Positions 51,103 to 63,934 of a stretch of 64,000 nucleotides of DNA are shown one piece after another (within the stretch, counting starts at the first letter, position 1; each line of letters starts with the position of its first letter). Below the pieces are notes generated by a model. The model did not search any database and had not been told where the DNA came from. It saw only the letters and a list, made by a program, of their open reading frames with translations. The position numbers and the translations under genes were made by a program. Origin of the DNA: Neelides folsomi (Eukaryota > Arthropoda > Collembola > Neelipleona > Neelidae); contig JAQGBZ010000039.1 in the NCBI GenBank assembly GCA_034687125.1, positions 124,001 through 188,000 of the forward strand, in the 5' to 3' direction.

Positions 51103-51419
51103 TTATTCATCGTTGCTCTCAGTTGTTGTACGAGTTGGTCTTGTCCGTCTTGTAGTCTTAGTTGGTCTTGTCCGTCTTGTAGTCTTAGTTGGTCTTGGTC
51201 GTCGAGTCGTTGGGGCATCATCATCATCTTGTTTCATCTCAACTTCGGAAACTGGAAAGATATAAAGTTTGAGAAACACATTTTCAAATTTTATGTCTAA
51301 ATAAAATGAATTTTATGAATTTTACGTTCAACGACGGAGTCATCGGCAGAGGTTTCCTCAAATGCGACAAGGAGGATGATGGCCAAAGAGGCAGCAAGAA
51401 CGAAAGTAAAAGTCTTCAT
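51103..51419 (-). CDS. Small secreted Thr/Arg-repeat protein, 80 aa
   Basis: Two exons, 51419-51326 and 51251-51103, with a 74-bp intron. The first encodes a clean signal peptide (MKTFTFVLAASLAIILLVAF, cleavage likely near EETSA). The mature part is short: an acidic KQDDDD stretch, then a 9-residue unit RPTKTTRRT repeated, and a TTTESNDE end. The repeat is strongly basic and Thr-rich and could be O-glycosylated. No Cys is present, so it is not a disulfide-stabilised peptide. A matrix, mucus or cuticle component is plausible, but no family is recognised. A TATA box upstream supports real expression. Confidence 0.7.
51134..51200. repeat. 27-bp coding tandem repeat
   Basis: Two perfect 27-bp units (51134-51160, 51161-51187) plus a diverged partial third encode the Arg-Pro-Thr-Lys repeat of the small secreted protein on the minus strand. 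Perfect identity implies recent duplication. Confidence 0.9.
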
Positions 51420-51493
51420 GTTTCTCGAAGATTTTTTTTCCTGAAGTGAACTTCTGGTTCTGGTCAATGTAACTTCTCCTTCCAATCCTCGTC

Positions 51494-51502
51494 TATATAT
51501 AC
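51494..51502 (-). promoter_or_regulatory. TATA box of the small secreted-protein gene
   Basis: A TATATATA stretch lies about 75 bases upstream of the ATG at 51419, in the position expected for a TATA-dependent promoter with a short leader. Confidence 0.55.
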
Positions 51503-53039
51503 TCGATGGAGACCTTTGTCATATTTTGAATCCATTGTGATGCCATATTCTTGCGGTTTCTCATTAATGAAAATTATTATCAATGAGAACAAGGGAATAA
51601 ATAATAAAAATAATAATTTATGGGATAAATAATATAAATAAGGATATAATTATTATTTGACCGATTATCCCTTATTAAAATTTATTTGGTATACAATAAT
51701 TTGATAAACACATTACTCTTTTTAGTATTTCTAAATAAAAATTACTAAATAAAAATTATTATTGTCATTTATTATGAAAATGGAGGAATTATTAGAAATG
51801 ACGCAATTTGAATAAAGTTTTATTAAAACAAGTTTAACAATAAAATAAATTATATCCTAAAATAAATAATTAAAATTTCGATATATGATAGTATGTTAAG
51901 TAAAATATTATAATTTTTGTAAAACAATTTTTTATGATACCATACACATTTCTTATGAAATGACACAGTGAAATCATAATTAAAATAAAAAGGCACACAT
52001 TAGTTCAATAAACAACTTTATTTTCGTTTTTCATAAATACCCATAATAAGATAACAATTTTATCTTTAATTTAAATAAGTTTAATTAAAACAAAAATAAT
52101 TGAATAGAATCAAAAACTTAATATGAGCATTAAACAACTGAATTTTTTTTATTGCGTTATAATTATAATACAATATAACTATTTGTTTAAATGCTAGAGT
52201 ATGTAGATATGTTTCTGACTAACATAATGTTGTATTTAATTTATATGTAATACAATATTTATTTATGTAAACGTCTACTTCAATATAAAATTAATATATT
52301 TAATTTTTCATGAAACAAAGAAATAAACAAAAGTTACATATTATATTAAGTGAGAGTGAGCTTCAAATAAATACTGTCTAGTAAAATCTTAAATACTTAT
52401 GATTCAGATAAATTGAGATAAATTGTTAAATCAATATAAATAATATATTGCTAATTACATTATAATATAATGTAAAAATTATCATAAATTATAAGTGTAA
52501 CTCTATTTTTATTATTAAGACGCTATTGATATGTAATTTTTATATTCTTGATATTAGAATTTAGTATTTACCTAATAATTTAAATTTTTTTGCTATTTAC
52601 TTCTAAACTTTAAAATTTTAAAGAATAGCGATGATGTTTTGATTGTAAAGTTAGCATTTACTAACCATAAACGTAAGTTGAAAGTTAATAAGTGAATTAA
52701 TTTTTTTTATTAAACTATTTACTTTAAAGATACTTTATGACTCCTAAGACCACTAAAGATTGATTTTCCTTCTTATTAATAATTGTTAAAAATGACTACA
52801 ATACATGGTACAAATTAAAGACAAATTGATTTGCTTTTCAGGTTTGTACTTATGAATACTTTGTAGCATGGTGAATCAAGGGGCCATAAGTAGTCAATTG
52901 GTAAAATAATACTTAAAAATAACAATAAGATTGCATTGATGGTTATACTTAAGTACAATAAAATTATATAATTAATAACATGACGTTTGACACTTATATC
53001 TTGAACGGAATTTACATGTAATTGGAATTTTTAAGCAGT
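51503..53039. other. AT-rich intergenic region
   Basis: Very AT-rich, with many short A/T runs and no supported gene or repeat. Confidence 0.6.
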
Positions 53040-54219
53040 TTATGAAATACTGTAGAATACTCCACAAGAAAAGATGAGCCCGAGTATCTAAAAAACATCA
53101 TCAATTATTTATCATTAACTATAAGTATAAAATAAATTTCCATTAATAATAGAAAAATAACCCATACATATCAATAATGTATTAGTAAAAGAACTTACGA
53201 GCAGACAGGCAACACCAATTCCAACTCCACCAACAATAACAGCACCGTCTTTAAACTTTTCCAAACATCCACTTCTCCAATAAGCACTCGGACTTCGGTT
53301 CGAATTAAACCGACAAGTCTTTAAAGAAATTCGTTAATTAAACATTAAAAATCAATAATCACATAATATGTAAGGTAGTAATATTAGGTAAATTATCCAT
53401 TCAAATAAAAATAGACTTATATTGGATATTTAATTACATCTTTATCTTTGCAACAACTGTCAGGAACTCGCCCAACAGCCGCTTCCCATTCATGGTAATC
53501 TTCCGCTCCACAGCAATGAAACTAAACATTGACCATTGATTAAAAATAAAATGGTGGATTGAACGAAGGTTGGTTAAACTTAAATAAATGTATTTGGATT
53601 CATACAACTGACTGAACGTTGTCCCATGCAGCTCTAATGGCATCATCTGAAGGATATCTTTTCATTGCGTTGGCCATTTCATTCCGAATTGAATCTTCAG
53701 CTTTTCCCCTGAACACGAACCCGAGCACACCTCCGATCAAAAGGACAACGAAGATGATGAATAAAAAGATGATGTACTAAATGGAAAAATAACATTAAAA
53801 AATTAAAAACCTTATTAATTACAAATTCATTAAGATTAATTCAACTTTGTGATTACCGTGAGGAGAAGACATTTGACTTCTTTAATGGCTCCGAAGCATC
53901 CCATAAAGGCAAATACCATGATGAAAACTCCGGTTCCAATAAGAACATAGGAAGAGCTTTTGTAAAGTTCATCTCCTCCGGTCAATTTCTCAAAATAATG
54001 TTGATCGTGTAAGGTCACTCCGCCCACTGCTGTTACTGCTATCCCGCCAAGCTAAATAGGAATAATTTATTATTTTGAATAATTATAACTTTATTATTGA
54101 AAACTATTGAAAATTATAATTTGGAATATTAAATTACTTACGAGAATTACGAAGTTAGCAACGAAGAGGGAATATTTCATACATTTCCCACACCCGTCCA
54201 TCGTTCCACCAGAGCCCAT
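53040..54219 (-). CDS. Tetraspanin
   Basis: Six coding exons, all phase 0 (54219-54142, 54051-53857, 53776-53606, 53521-53438, 53318-53199, 53087-53040), sum to 696 nt, 231 aa. Four hydrophobic segments are seen: TM1 near KYSLFVANFVILL, TM2 (YVLIGTGVFIMVFAFMGCFG), TM3 (YIIFLFIIFVVLLIGG) and TM4 (IVGGVGIGVACLL). The large extracellular loop has the diagnostic CCG (HCCGAEDY), a second Cys pair (DSCC) and a late GC before TM4. Tetraspanins organise membrane microdomains with integrins and other receptors. TTGTAG directly before the ATG is a splice acceptor, so the 5' UTR is probably spliced from a distant leader exon, possibly ending at 58130. The exact tetraspanin subgroup is not assigned. Confidence 0.94.
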
Positions 54220-57200
54220 CTACAAGTACATGAAAATGAAAAAAAAGGTTTGTCGTGTTTAAGAGAAATGAGGTTGAAATTTCGTCTGATTCTTTATAAA
54301 TATATAAATGTATTGATTTGTTCAATCTAGTATGAGCTAAGTATATGAGTCTTATATGAACACGAGGTCGATAAGGAATGACTCTTTGAGAGAGACAAAG
54401 TATGGATTTGAACGTGTATTACACATGAACCACTCCCTTTTTTCTCATGAATCCTCACTATTTATACGCCTCTCAATGGAATTACACAAATGTTAACTAT
54501 TACAAGGAAATTATTGATTTGGGGCTTAAACCGAGTTTTGGACTCAACTGGAAGTTAACTGGAAATTATTATTTGCTATGTTTTACTTCACTTTTGTTCC
54601 AATTTCTTATTTACCTAATAAATGAAATTCACCTTGAAACGACAACACTTGAGATACTTTTGAACACTTAACTCTCACGCGTCGGGGGTCCTAAAGAGAA
54701 ATGAAAAATGTCAAGACATTAACCAACATTCACAAATATTACGAATGTCTAGGTAGATTTGTCACGTGATAGATATACCTGTATAATGCATTTAGGTGTG
54801 TATGTAAGATATATGGTATATCATAGGATAACAAGCTACGTTTCTCATATACCATATTCATTAATAGCTAAACTTTATTGCGTTATTCCTATCGCTAATG
54901 AGTAAAATAAAGATTGAAAATACAACAATGACGACAATGAGTCATCTTGAATAAATAGAATTTGTGGTATATCTTATGTATTTACGTGTTTCAAAGAAGG
55001 ATATGACACGCATAAAGTAAAGACCAATTATATTAACTATCAACTATGTAGAGTGCTTATCTGTAATACCTACGTAGATTTTAGAATAAATTTGCTTAAA
55101 AATACATTTTACTGATGTAACATATATGGGAATGAACAAGCTAAAACGATATGATTCGGAATTAATTTTATTTTGGGCATTTCTAGAGATTTTAAAAAAT
55201 GATTCATTAATTTAAATTATCGTAATCAAGTTACCAATGCTCATAGGACAAATAATGGGGGAAGTTGAGTAAAATACATAATGTGGCAACTACTTTGTTC
55301 ATCAATCATTGTGAACTTCATTTTCAACACTTCCATTTACTCATTTTGCGCTTTTCGCTATTCCTAATTTTATTACGATTAATCTTAATTTTAAATACAG
55401 AATATATAAAAATACGTAAATACTCAACCATTATTTTACTATGAATAAAATTGAATTGTCATTAAAGAGTATTCAAAGTAGAAATATATTTAAGAAAAAT
55501 AAAGATAAAGTATTTAACAATAACAGAGTGAGGTATAATATTTTGCATAATTCTAAAGATGCCTATGTGAATAAATTGGAAATTGAAGTGCCAAAACTAT
55601 ATTATAGTTTAAAACTTCTTATTAACAAAGTAAGATTTCACAGAAACTACCACATAACCACATACAATAATACCTACACATTTCTTATAGATATTTAATT
55701 ATTTAGGGATTTATGTATGTATTCATAATTTATACTTATAAATATAACTTATGACGTGATATATTAAAATACAAATACTTTTGAATATGTACTAGAAGAA
55801 ATCCTTTGCTTGTAATCCAACAAAAGGTGTGAAAAAAGGCTTATTACGTTATTATTTATGGGCTGACAATGAGTAATAATGTAATTATGTATATAACCCA
55901 CAAAAAAGTTTAAGCAAAGTGCAAATAGACAACGATATGTACTTTATTGCTAGTTTTTTTAATTATGATAACTCTACTGAGGTACGTATACCTTACATAC
56001 ATTTATGAAATAAAAGATTTATTTTTAGCGTTTCAATTAATTCATTGAAATTTAGAGAGATTGTAGATTTAAAAATTATTTTTTAAATTAAAATTGATTA
56101 TATAATTGATACAAAAAAAATTTTTTAAATAGAATGAAATGTAACCTCATATTATTAATATAATTTAATGGAAGAATTTTTTGCGGTTAAATTACATTTA
56201 ATTTTTAGAAAATGTACAAATTAAGGGTATATTATGCAAATACATAATTTACATTATTTGTATTAGTAATGAAAGTTATTATTCTGAAACATTTTGCATT
56301 CATTCTTGCATGTTCATTGTCAATTACCTAATTTTAAGGCTGAATACCCCGAATTAAATAATTATAATTATCTAAGGAAGTATATTATTATTTAAAATGA
56401 TGGTGAAAAATAAGACGATAGCTTTATTTGCTGTGCTGTGCTGTGGAGTAAACCTATCCTATAGTAGTTAAAGTTAATACTGAAGTAACAATTGGTTTAG
56501 AGATGATGATGATATTATTATACAAGAGTTAAATTAAATATAATTTGTTTCTTTCTATTGTAGATTGTATAGTTTAAAGGTTGAGTCTAGCTAACTTTAA
56601 GAGGATATTATGCAATAAATAATAACTTTAATAACATATTACTTTAACATCTAAATATTAAACAAAATCTAATGCATACATATTATTAATATTGTAGGTT
56701 GTACATACGAATCTGTATTTATTCAGATAGAAAATGTCTTTCGTGAGTATCATAACATAATAAGAGATAATAGGGAGTGTGCGATGGCTGATGTAGGCCA
56801 CTTAATTGCTCATTTCCTCAAATGACAAATATTTCAGGTATATTATAGACCTACACATTCATATTAGATTCAATGGATTCTATCAATTGTACATATTATT
56901 GAAAGCTTAAACATTTATGCTTCGCAAAGTAAAAGTACAAATTGGATGTCCACGCCATTCGAGTGATCGATTCATTTTGTTCATTTTACTTTCAATACTT
57001 CAATACTTCCATCAACCACTGATCTTTGATAGCTTATCCACCCCGGAACTCTTTATTGTAGATCTAAAAGTGTTTGAGGAATTGATCGAATTTCCATTTA
57101 AAGGTATATCTTTAGATTTGACTTTTCAAATCTACCTAAAATTAATCAGTGTACTGTACCTACAAATATATAATTTTACGTATCTTATAATAAGGACAAC

Positions 57201-58130
57201 TCCTATGAATCCCAAATATGTATTCACGAGTGTTCCCCATAAATCCACTTTCCCGATTTTTGCATGAGAATGAGTAAATTAATTTTTATGAGTATGGTTC
57301 CCACGTGGAAAGTCCTTTTCTTTTCTATTCATATTTCATATTTACGATCAAATAATATACCATATACTTATTATAAGGAATCTACTAGAATCTAATATAC
57401 TGCCTTAGTACATATTTACTTATTGCATATAAGTCATACAACAGAAGAAGTACAAATACTTATCTATATAATCAGATATGTATGACTATCTTAACAAGTA
57501 TCATTTACAAAATAATAGGTACCAATACAAACATACATAGTGCTTTTATTGTAATAACTTTCCAATTATTGTCGTCACTCCTTTGAGTTCTCTAATCAAG
57601 CTCAGCCTAAAAGGTTTTGAATTAATGAACCAAAGTGTTGCACGTCCTGATTAAATAAAATATAAACTCTTATTTATGGGTTAAAGCTGAAATTTAGGCA
57701 GACAAATCCTGGGAATTGGGGGAAATGGATTACACAATTCTTTCGAATCGGTCTATTTGAAGTAAAACATTTCCAGATATTGGACATGTAAAGGTTCGAC
57801 ACATTCAACATTGACCTCGAATATTGGACTATGAGAAAACACTTTCATATTAACAACTACGATGTCCAAGTCCAATTGTTTATAGGAATGTAAACAAGTA
57901 CAGAGATATTGAATTAAGAGACTTAAATTTTTACGTGAATTTAATAACTCATGTGGTGATATTTCAAAGTTTATAATTTCCATTTAATTCTGTTAAAGTA
58001 AGATGTTAAATGAATTGTAAAAATTGCAAAATGTCTATGATATTGTGTAGATCTGCATAACATTATTTGTTATTAAATTAATAATTAGATATTTAGCGAG
58101 GATGATATTGAAACAAGATTTAAACTTACC
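54220..58130. other. Probable 5' UTR intron of the tetraspanin, otherwise empty
   Basis: About 3.9 kb of AT-rich DNA. Open frames at 55441-55698, 56917-57267 and 57753-57983 have biased Asn/Ile/Lys composition and no motif, so they are taken as noise. A simple ATT/TAT-rich texture prevails. If the leader exon proposed at 58131 is right, this whole stretch is one intron. Confidence 0.4.
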
Positions 58131-58200
58131 GACTCAGGAACGCCTCCACGGTGTTCCTTTTTTTACTGACGTAAGGAAAGTAAGGATGAATTCCGTTCTT
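58131..58200 (-). other. Candidate noncoding leader exon of the tetraspanin gene
   Basis: On the minus strand a relatively GC-rich patch (CACCGTGGAGGCGTTCC) ends in a strong donor, TCG|GTAAGT, with the exon's last base at 58130/58131. No minus-strand coding exon needs this donor, and the tetraspanin ATG is preceded by an acceptor, so the two may pair. The 5' limit is a guess. Confidence 0.35.
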
Positions 58201-58688
58201 GTCCTTTACTCGAGTTATTATTGAATATTGAGTTGATTTACATAATCACAATTTACCTTCTTCAAAGACAACTCATTTGGGGTGTGGGAAAGTGAAAGGG
58301 GAAAGGGGGCGATCCTTCATTCACCAAGGATCACTCAAGGACAATCATCAACAATCACCCAACAAACGATTCACCCATTCAGACTACCTCTATCCATACC
58401 TGTACAAAATCTCATTTGGACAGGTGAGAGTCTCAATTAATACACCTGTATAGTATGCAACTCGCACTCTATAGCTTGCGGTATCCAAACCGCATGTTTT
58501 GACTTCTCTATATCCAACAAATGAAAATATTTCATTTCATTCATGAATTCAATATTCAATGATGAATGGAAAAAAGCTGATTGCCAAAAGCCGAATTGTG
58601 AATTAAAGATTTACAAATTCAAGATTCAATTTCAGCGTTCATTTCAACTCTATACAATTTCATAGTTTTTGTGCATCAAATTGGCAAA

Positions 58689-60123
58689 ATGGCTTCTGCG
58701 GGAATTCGTTGTGAATTGTAAGAAATTATCTTTACTTTTAAAAAATCATTATAAAGTAATATTTTTATACACATTCTTATATAAACTTTAAACTATACTT
58801 TTCAGGTGTAGCAAAAAGGACTTTTTGTACATTTGTCCAAGATGCAACATCAAATATTGTTCATTGCCCTGTTACAAATCAGAAGCTCATTCTCAATGTT
58901 CAGAAGAATTTTACAAGAATCAAGTTCTACAACATGTCGCTTTTGTTGATCCTGAAGTGGCAAAAGATAATGCGAAAAAGATGACTGACGTCTTAGTGAA
59001 ACATCGAGCTGAAGACGAAGAAAATGAATTATCTGAATATGATTTTAAAGATATTTTAAATGATGAAGCTGAAGACTCTTGTGGTACTAAATATTCTACA
59101 ATTACTTATCTTTTAATTTTATGCTTGGAATTAAATTGAAAGAATGACTTTAAATCTACAAATACACTTGTGTTTTATAGATTCTGACGACGATGTTCCA
59201 CTTGAGATGCGCATAGAAGGAATCGATCTAAACGATAGTGAAGAGCTTTGGTCAAAATTGACTGCAGAAGAAAGAGAAGAATTTAAGAAATTGGTTCATA
59301 AAGATGATACAGAAAATCTTATCCCTGAATGGGTTCCATGGTGGACAATTGAACCTCCTAAAATTGTAGAAATTTCCTCTTCTACATTATCGCCTGAACT
59401 GAGCGAATCTCAACCAAAGATAATCACACCCATTTTATCCTTGAAGAAATTATCTGTAAGTTTTATAGTAAATTCAATATGTTTAAAATTATATCTAATA
59501 AATATGATGTTTTAGAAATCAACCCCTGATGTTAGCGTCAAATATGGACTTTTAAATGTAATTGGATCCTACACTTGGATTTCTCGTCTATATGCAGGAT
59601 CTCTTTTTGATATCTACGAACCCCCGATTTGGAAAATTTTTCTAAAATTGTCGTCCTATATGAAAGATGATAGAAAATTTGTGTATTTTGATGAAGCTGT
59701 TGCCGATATTAAATTCAACGTTTGTCAAGTGAGTTTTTAATTAAGGTATCATTGGTGTATAACTTTAATTTTTAACTATACTTTTATATAACACTCGTTG
59801 AATAAATTTATTAGAACCCAGATGAATTGGACGGAGGCGAAGGGATTTTGAATTGCTTGGAAAAGGATATCAAATCCATCATGACATCAAATTCTTCTGC
59901 ATCGAATCAAAATTCATTCGTTCTCTCTGCCTTGTCGGAACTTGTATCTCTCTTTTCTTCCCATCCAAAAATCGAAGGAGGAAACTTTTCCGAAACATTC
60001 ATTGGAAAGAAGGATAATTTATCAATTGAAGATAAAAAAGAAAAGCTGAGAGTAAAGAGAAAATTGGAATATTTATTATCATATGTTAATGAATATCATT
60101 ATTTATCAGACATAATTATATAA
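58689..60123 (+). CDS. Znhit2: ZNHIT2 homologue, HIT zinc-finger protein
   Basis: Five exons (58689-58717, 58806-59083, 59181-59455, 59516-59728, 59815-60123) sum to 1104 nt, 367 aa. The HIT finger starts at Cys 8 and continues CS, then YICPRCNIKYCSLPCYKSEAHSQC (shown in part: CPRC, YCS, CY, H, C), the treble-clef pattern of the family. The finger spans the first intron, which confirms the tiny first exon. Downstream, LTAEEREEFKKL, PEWVPWW and a helical C-terminal half match the ZNHIT2 layout rather than ZNHIT1, 3 or 6. ZNHIT2 works with R2TP/prefoldin-like chaperones in U5 snRNP and polymerase assembly. The zinc ligands are complete. Confidence 0.9.
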
Positions 60124-60777
60124 TAGTTTACTAACTAAAACTAAAGATGTTTTGTGAAAGCGCCTTTGTCTATATCACACTCGTTTATAATTTTGACTAA
60201 ATTCATTTTCATATATATTATGTATTAAAAGTATATTAAAATTAAAAGTATCATCGAGATTCCGAACAAATTATTGAATATTGAAACTTTCCATTGCATT
60301 GGGAGAATGTGAAATAGCGACTTGAGGCCAAGTCAATGCACTATGCTTTTATACAGGGGAGACTTGCGAAAATGATTCGCCTTTAATCTAAATACTACTC
60401 TCTCTATATTACACCAAAGCGCAAATGGTTAACTCACATTTATTATTTAAATTAATTTCATTAATGTTAACGTCATATTAAGCAATTTTCTAAACATGTA
60501 ATTTTAAATCAAGACGAATTAGGTATTAATTAATTATTACTTTCACTTAGCTTTTAATACATTTGACCTGATATCGAAATGAATCATTATAGCCCAATTC
60601 ATTTGTACCCCTATAAAAGTGTCTGACCTTTAAATATGGTCTTTAATTGTGTCTGGGTTAAATTGACGTGTCAAAATATCGTTTAAAATTCCATCAACTA
60701 TAATGGGACGTTAGTTTTAAAATAAGGAGTCTCCTGAGATATTGAAAGTGTTAGTTCTCCGTTGAGCTAATCCTAAG
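60124..60777. other. Intergenic
   Basis: No supported feature. The last 100 bases probably carry the mannosidase leader. Confidence 0.55.
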
Positions 60778-63700
60778 ATGGAGAATAACGAAGAACACAT
60801 TGCAGTATTTCTTCCACCTGGATCTTCATCCTACGAGTATGAAGATCCGCCACATTATGACGACGGAAAGAATAGAGGAATTGCGATTAAGTCTTATCGA
60901 AGCAGAAGCATTAGAAGAGTATGTTAATGAATGCTCAATTTGCTCTCATAATGTTATATTTGCAAAATTCCTAATTTTCCTATCTTTACAAATAATAATT
61001 TAAATTAATTTGCATTTTGTTTACAGTGCTGGAATCGACTCTCGAGGCTTCAAAAGAGCTTTATCATAATGATGCTCTCGCTGTTGGTCATTTTCTCGTT
61101 TTTTAGTTTAACAATTTTCTTAACCCCAATTGAGTCAATACACCAAGTAGCCGAATTAGGACGGAATTCTCAGCATTTGAAAGGAGAAAGGGAATCGCGG
61201 GGTTCTTCGACAAATCGGGTCAACAATAACATTCCAAATCCTATGAATAACATACAAAAGTCTTCAACGACAAGTTCTCAAAAACCCATCCTTCAGCATC
61301 AAGAAATCCCCGAACCAGAAACAACAAAAATTCCAACAGTTGCCACTGAACCTCCGGTAAATATTTTTATTTGTTTTTTAAATTGTAGAGAATCATTATT
61401 TATTTACTTTAATTGTTGAAACATTGAGTATAATTTTACTTATTGTATTGGTTTTCTTCAGGGACTTCCTCGAAACGAAAGAGCCGAGAAAATTCGAGGG
61501 GCAATATCTCTTGATCCAGTCATTCCATATTTAAATGCTGTGAGGAAAGGAAAGCCCGAGAAAGAAAATAAACCAGAATTTAAAAACGAGATTAGAAAAA
61601 AACTGAAGTTCAATGGTCCCGAGAACGTGAGACAAACAGCAGTTGTGGAAGCGTTTCTTCATTCTTGGAACGGATATAAACAGTTTGCTTGGGGCAAAGA
61701 TCATTTAAAGCCAGTGTCTGGCAATGGTGATGATTGGTTTGGCCTCGGTCTGACCCTTGTCGACTCACTCGACACAATGTACATCATGGGACTGGACAAG
61801 GAATTTTTTGAAGCCAGAGACTGGGTCGAAGATTCCCTTCACTTCAATGCAAATAAAAATGTGAATTTGTTTGAGACAACGATCAGAGTTTTAGGCGGTC
61901 TCCTATCCGCCTATCATCTTTCTGATGACAAAATGTTTATAGACAAGGCCAAAGAACTGGGGGACATTTTAGTCAATGGATTTAAATCAAAGTAAGATTT
62001 TGTTAATGCACAATATTCGCTTTAATTTTCCATATTTCATTTTTTAAATAATTTATATTTTTATTGTTTTTAGGTCAGGGATTCCTTATTCAGATATTAA
62101 TTTAAAGACTGGCGTCGCTCATGGTCCAACTTGGAATCCTGACTCGACCACTTCAGAAGTTTCAACGATTCAACTAGAATTTAGAGATTTATCAAGATCC
62201 ACGAATTTTCCACTATTTGAGGTAATACCACTTTCTAAATATTCTTCGAATAGTTAATATTGTAGACATTTAAAGTAGAAAATGAATTAAAAGTGAATTT
62301 TAACTAATTAACTACCATACTATTTGTATGTAATATGGATATGAATCAGATGATTGGTAGGTATTAATTAAATAAAGTATGAAATGGGTACAAGCGAGAA
62401 TATATTTTAGGGGTTTACAAAGGGGATTTCACCATAAGGCAACAAGTATGACATAATCCATGAGTAACATGAGCGATGCACAAACTGTTGTTTTGTCAAT
62501 CCTGAGTGGTCCGATTAAAATAGAAAGTTTGGGCAAAGACCGGAACATTGGCTTTGGTCCATTGACGCATTTTCATCTCCTCTTTTTCTTCCTTTGAACT
62601 CCTCGACCCGATCGAGTCAATAAGAGAAAAAAGAGCGAAACTAAGTTTTTGGTCTGCTTCCGGCAGTCCGCCACTGCAAGTGAAACCGAATACAAAACAA
62701 TGTAAAGTGAGACACATTCTTCAAAGAAAAGTAAACTGGAAATAAGATCAAATATAAAGAAATTCTTGACAAATACGAAAATCCCAGGAAATGTCTGAAC
62801 ATACAATAAGAAAATCATGTAAAAGAACCGATTGCGCGAATAAATATTGATTCGATTCACAATCAATGTCAGTTGTCGATATTCGCGAAAAATCCTTTCA
62901 ATTTCCTCAAACCCATTTTTAATTTTTATTCCACTTCTCATCGATTGGCGATTTTGAGTGGAAAATGCTTCTTTTTCGTTATTGAAATTAGGAAAGTTTA
63001 AATCTTTAGCTTTTGTTCCTTTATCGTTAAATCCCTCTTGATTTTTCCCAATTAAATCAAATGAATTTTCCTCGCTTGCATTTTTGCTTTTTCCGGGGGA
63101 TTTAATTAGAGGAGTCAAGTCATTTTTAAAAGCATTATTTTGAGAAAGAGGAAGAATCCGGAAAAGGTAATTCGTTTCTTCAGGTAATGACTTTCCCATT
63201 AGATTTATTTCATAAGTTGAGCATTTGAGAAATCCCAATGGAAAACATTGACACGACGTTGTTAGTATGTATTACTCCATCCTCCTTAATAATTAGTCTT
63301 CATAAGATAGCGTTTAACTTTTAACATGTTGATAAAGATTTGACAAGAAAAGAAAAAAATGGTCAAGAAATGGTTATGCTAATATAATATCTGTAGCTAT
63401 TATGTATCATTTTTATTATTCTTATACTTTGTTTGAAGGGAATTGGGAAGCCTCCAATATTTTTGGCTTTATAATGAATAAGTAATTTATTTGTATAGGA
63501 TGCAGCAATGAACGTTTCGAAAAGAATTCATTTAGAACCAAAAAAAGAAGGTCTCGTTCCAATCTTCATAAGTCCTTTGACTGGGAGTTTCAAGCAAGTC
63601 TCGATCATTACATTGGGAGCGAGAGGAGATTCATATTACGAGTATCTCCTAAAACAATGGATCCAAACGGGGAAGAAAATTGATTTGTAAGTTTATTTAC

Positions 63701-63934
63701 TAAATTACGTACGAAACATTAAAAGACTTTACGAATTCAAATTTGAGGGAATATTACCTGTATGGAGCATTTTAACAAAATTATAACTTTTGTATTTTGC
63801 GTTAAAGCTTGAGAGATGATTATTTGGCTGCTGTTCTTGGGATGAAAAATTTGCTGCTTAAAACAACAAATTTAAACAATTTGACTTATTTGGGAGAACT
63901 TCACAGCGGAGGGAGAATCTTTGAGCCTAAAATG
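60778..63934 (+). CDS. Class I alpha-1,2-mannosidase (GH47), ER mannosidase I type, 3' end beyond window
   Basis: Type II membrane glycosidase that trims mannose from N-glycans for folding control and ER-associated degradation. Six exons are visible (60778-60918, 61027-61356, 61462-61991, 62074-62221, 63499-63686, 63808-63934), 488 codons, with a donor GTACTC at the window side of exon 6. A 50-residue cytosolic tail leads to one TM ([17 protein letters not shown]). A stem with Ser/Thr/Gln follows, then the catalytic domain: [43 protein letters not shown] (split here), and [19 protein letters not shown] (in part) with the acid Glu near residue 295. The order and residues fit MAN1B1 better than Golgi mannosidase IA. 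The remaining catalytic domain is off the edge. Intron 4 (62222-63498) is unusually long and hosts an opposite-strand ORF. Confidence 0.9.
62496..63270 (-). pseudogene. Nested minus-strand ORF, chemoreceptor-like C-terminal fragment (uncertain)
   Basis: Inside intron 4 of the mannosidase, the minus strand is open from about 63270 to 62573 and in a second frame to a TGA at 62496. The sequence is coding-like, with a long polar stretch, then [19 protein letters not shown] and several hydrophobic segments, which resemble the last third of arthropod gustatory-type receptors. A GTATGT donor after 62805 and a TTGCAG acceptor before 62673 would link the frames ([17 protein letters not shown]...), but remove hydrophobic sequence. 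No upstream exons with the expected earlier membrane spans are seen and no initiator ATG is obvious. It could be a truncated receptor, a nested gene or a decayed copy. The family assignment is tentative. Confidence 0.35.

Noticed and set aside
55441-55698. Asn/Lys/Ile-rich plus-strand frame in the tetraspanin leader region
   Set aside because: Composition is that of random AT-rich DNA; no homology signal by eye.
56917-57267. 116-codon plus-strand frame with membrane-like segments
   Set aside because: No splice partners, no motif, and hydrophobicity is easily produced by T-rich sequence.
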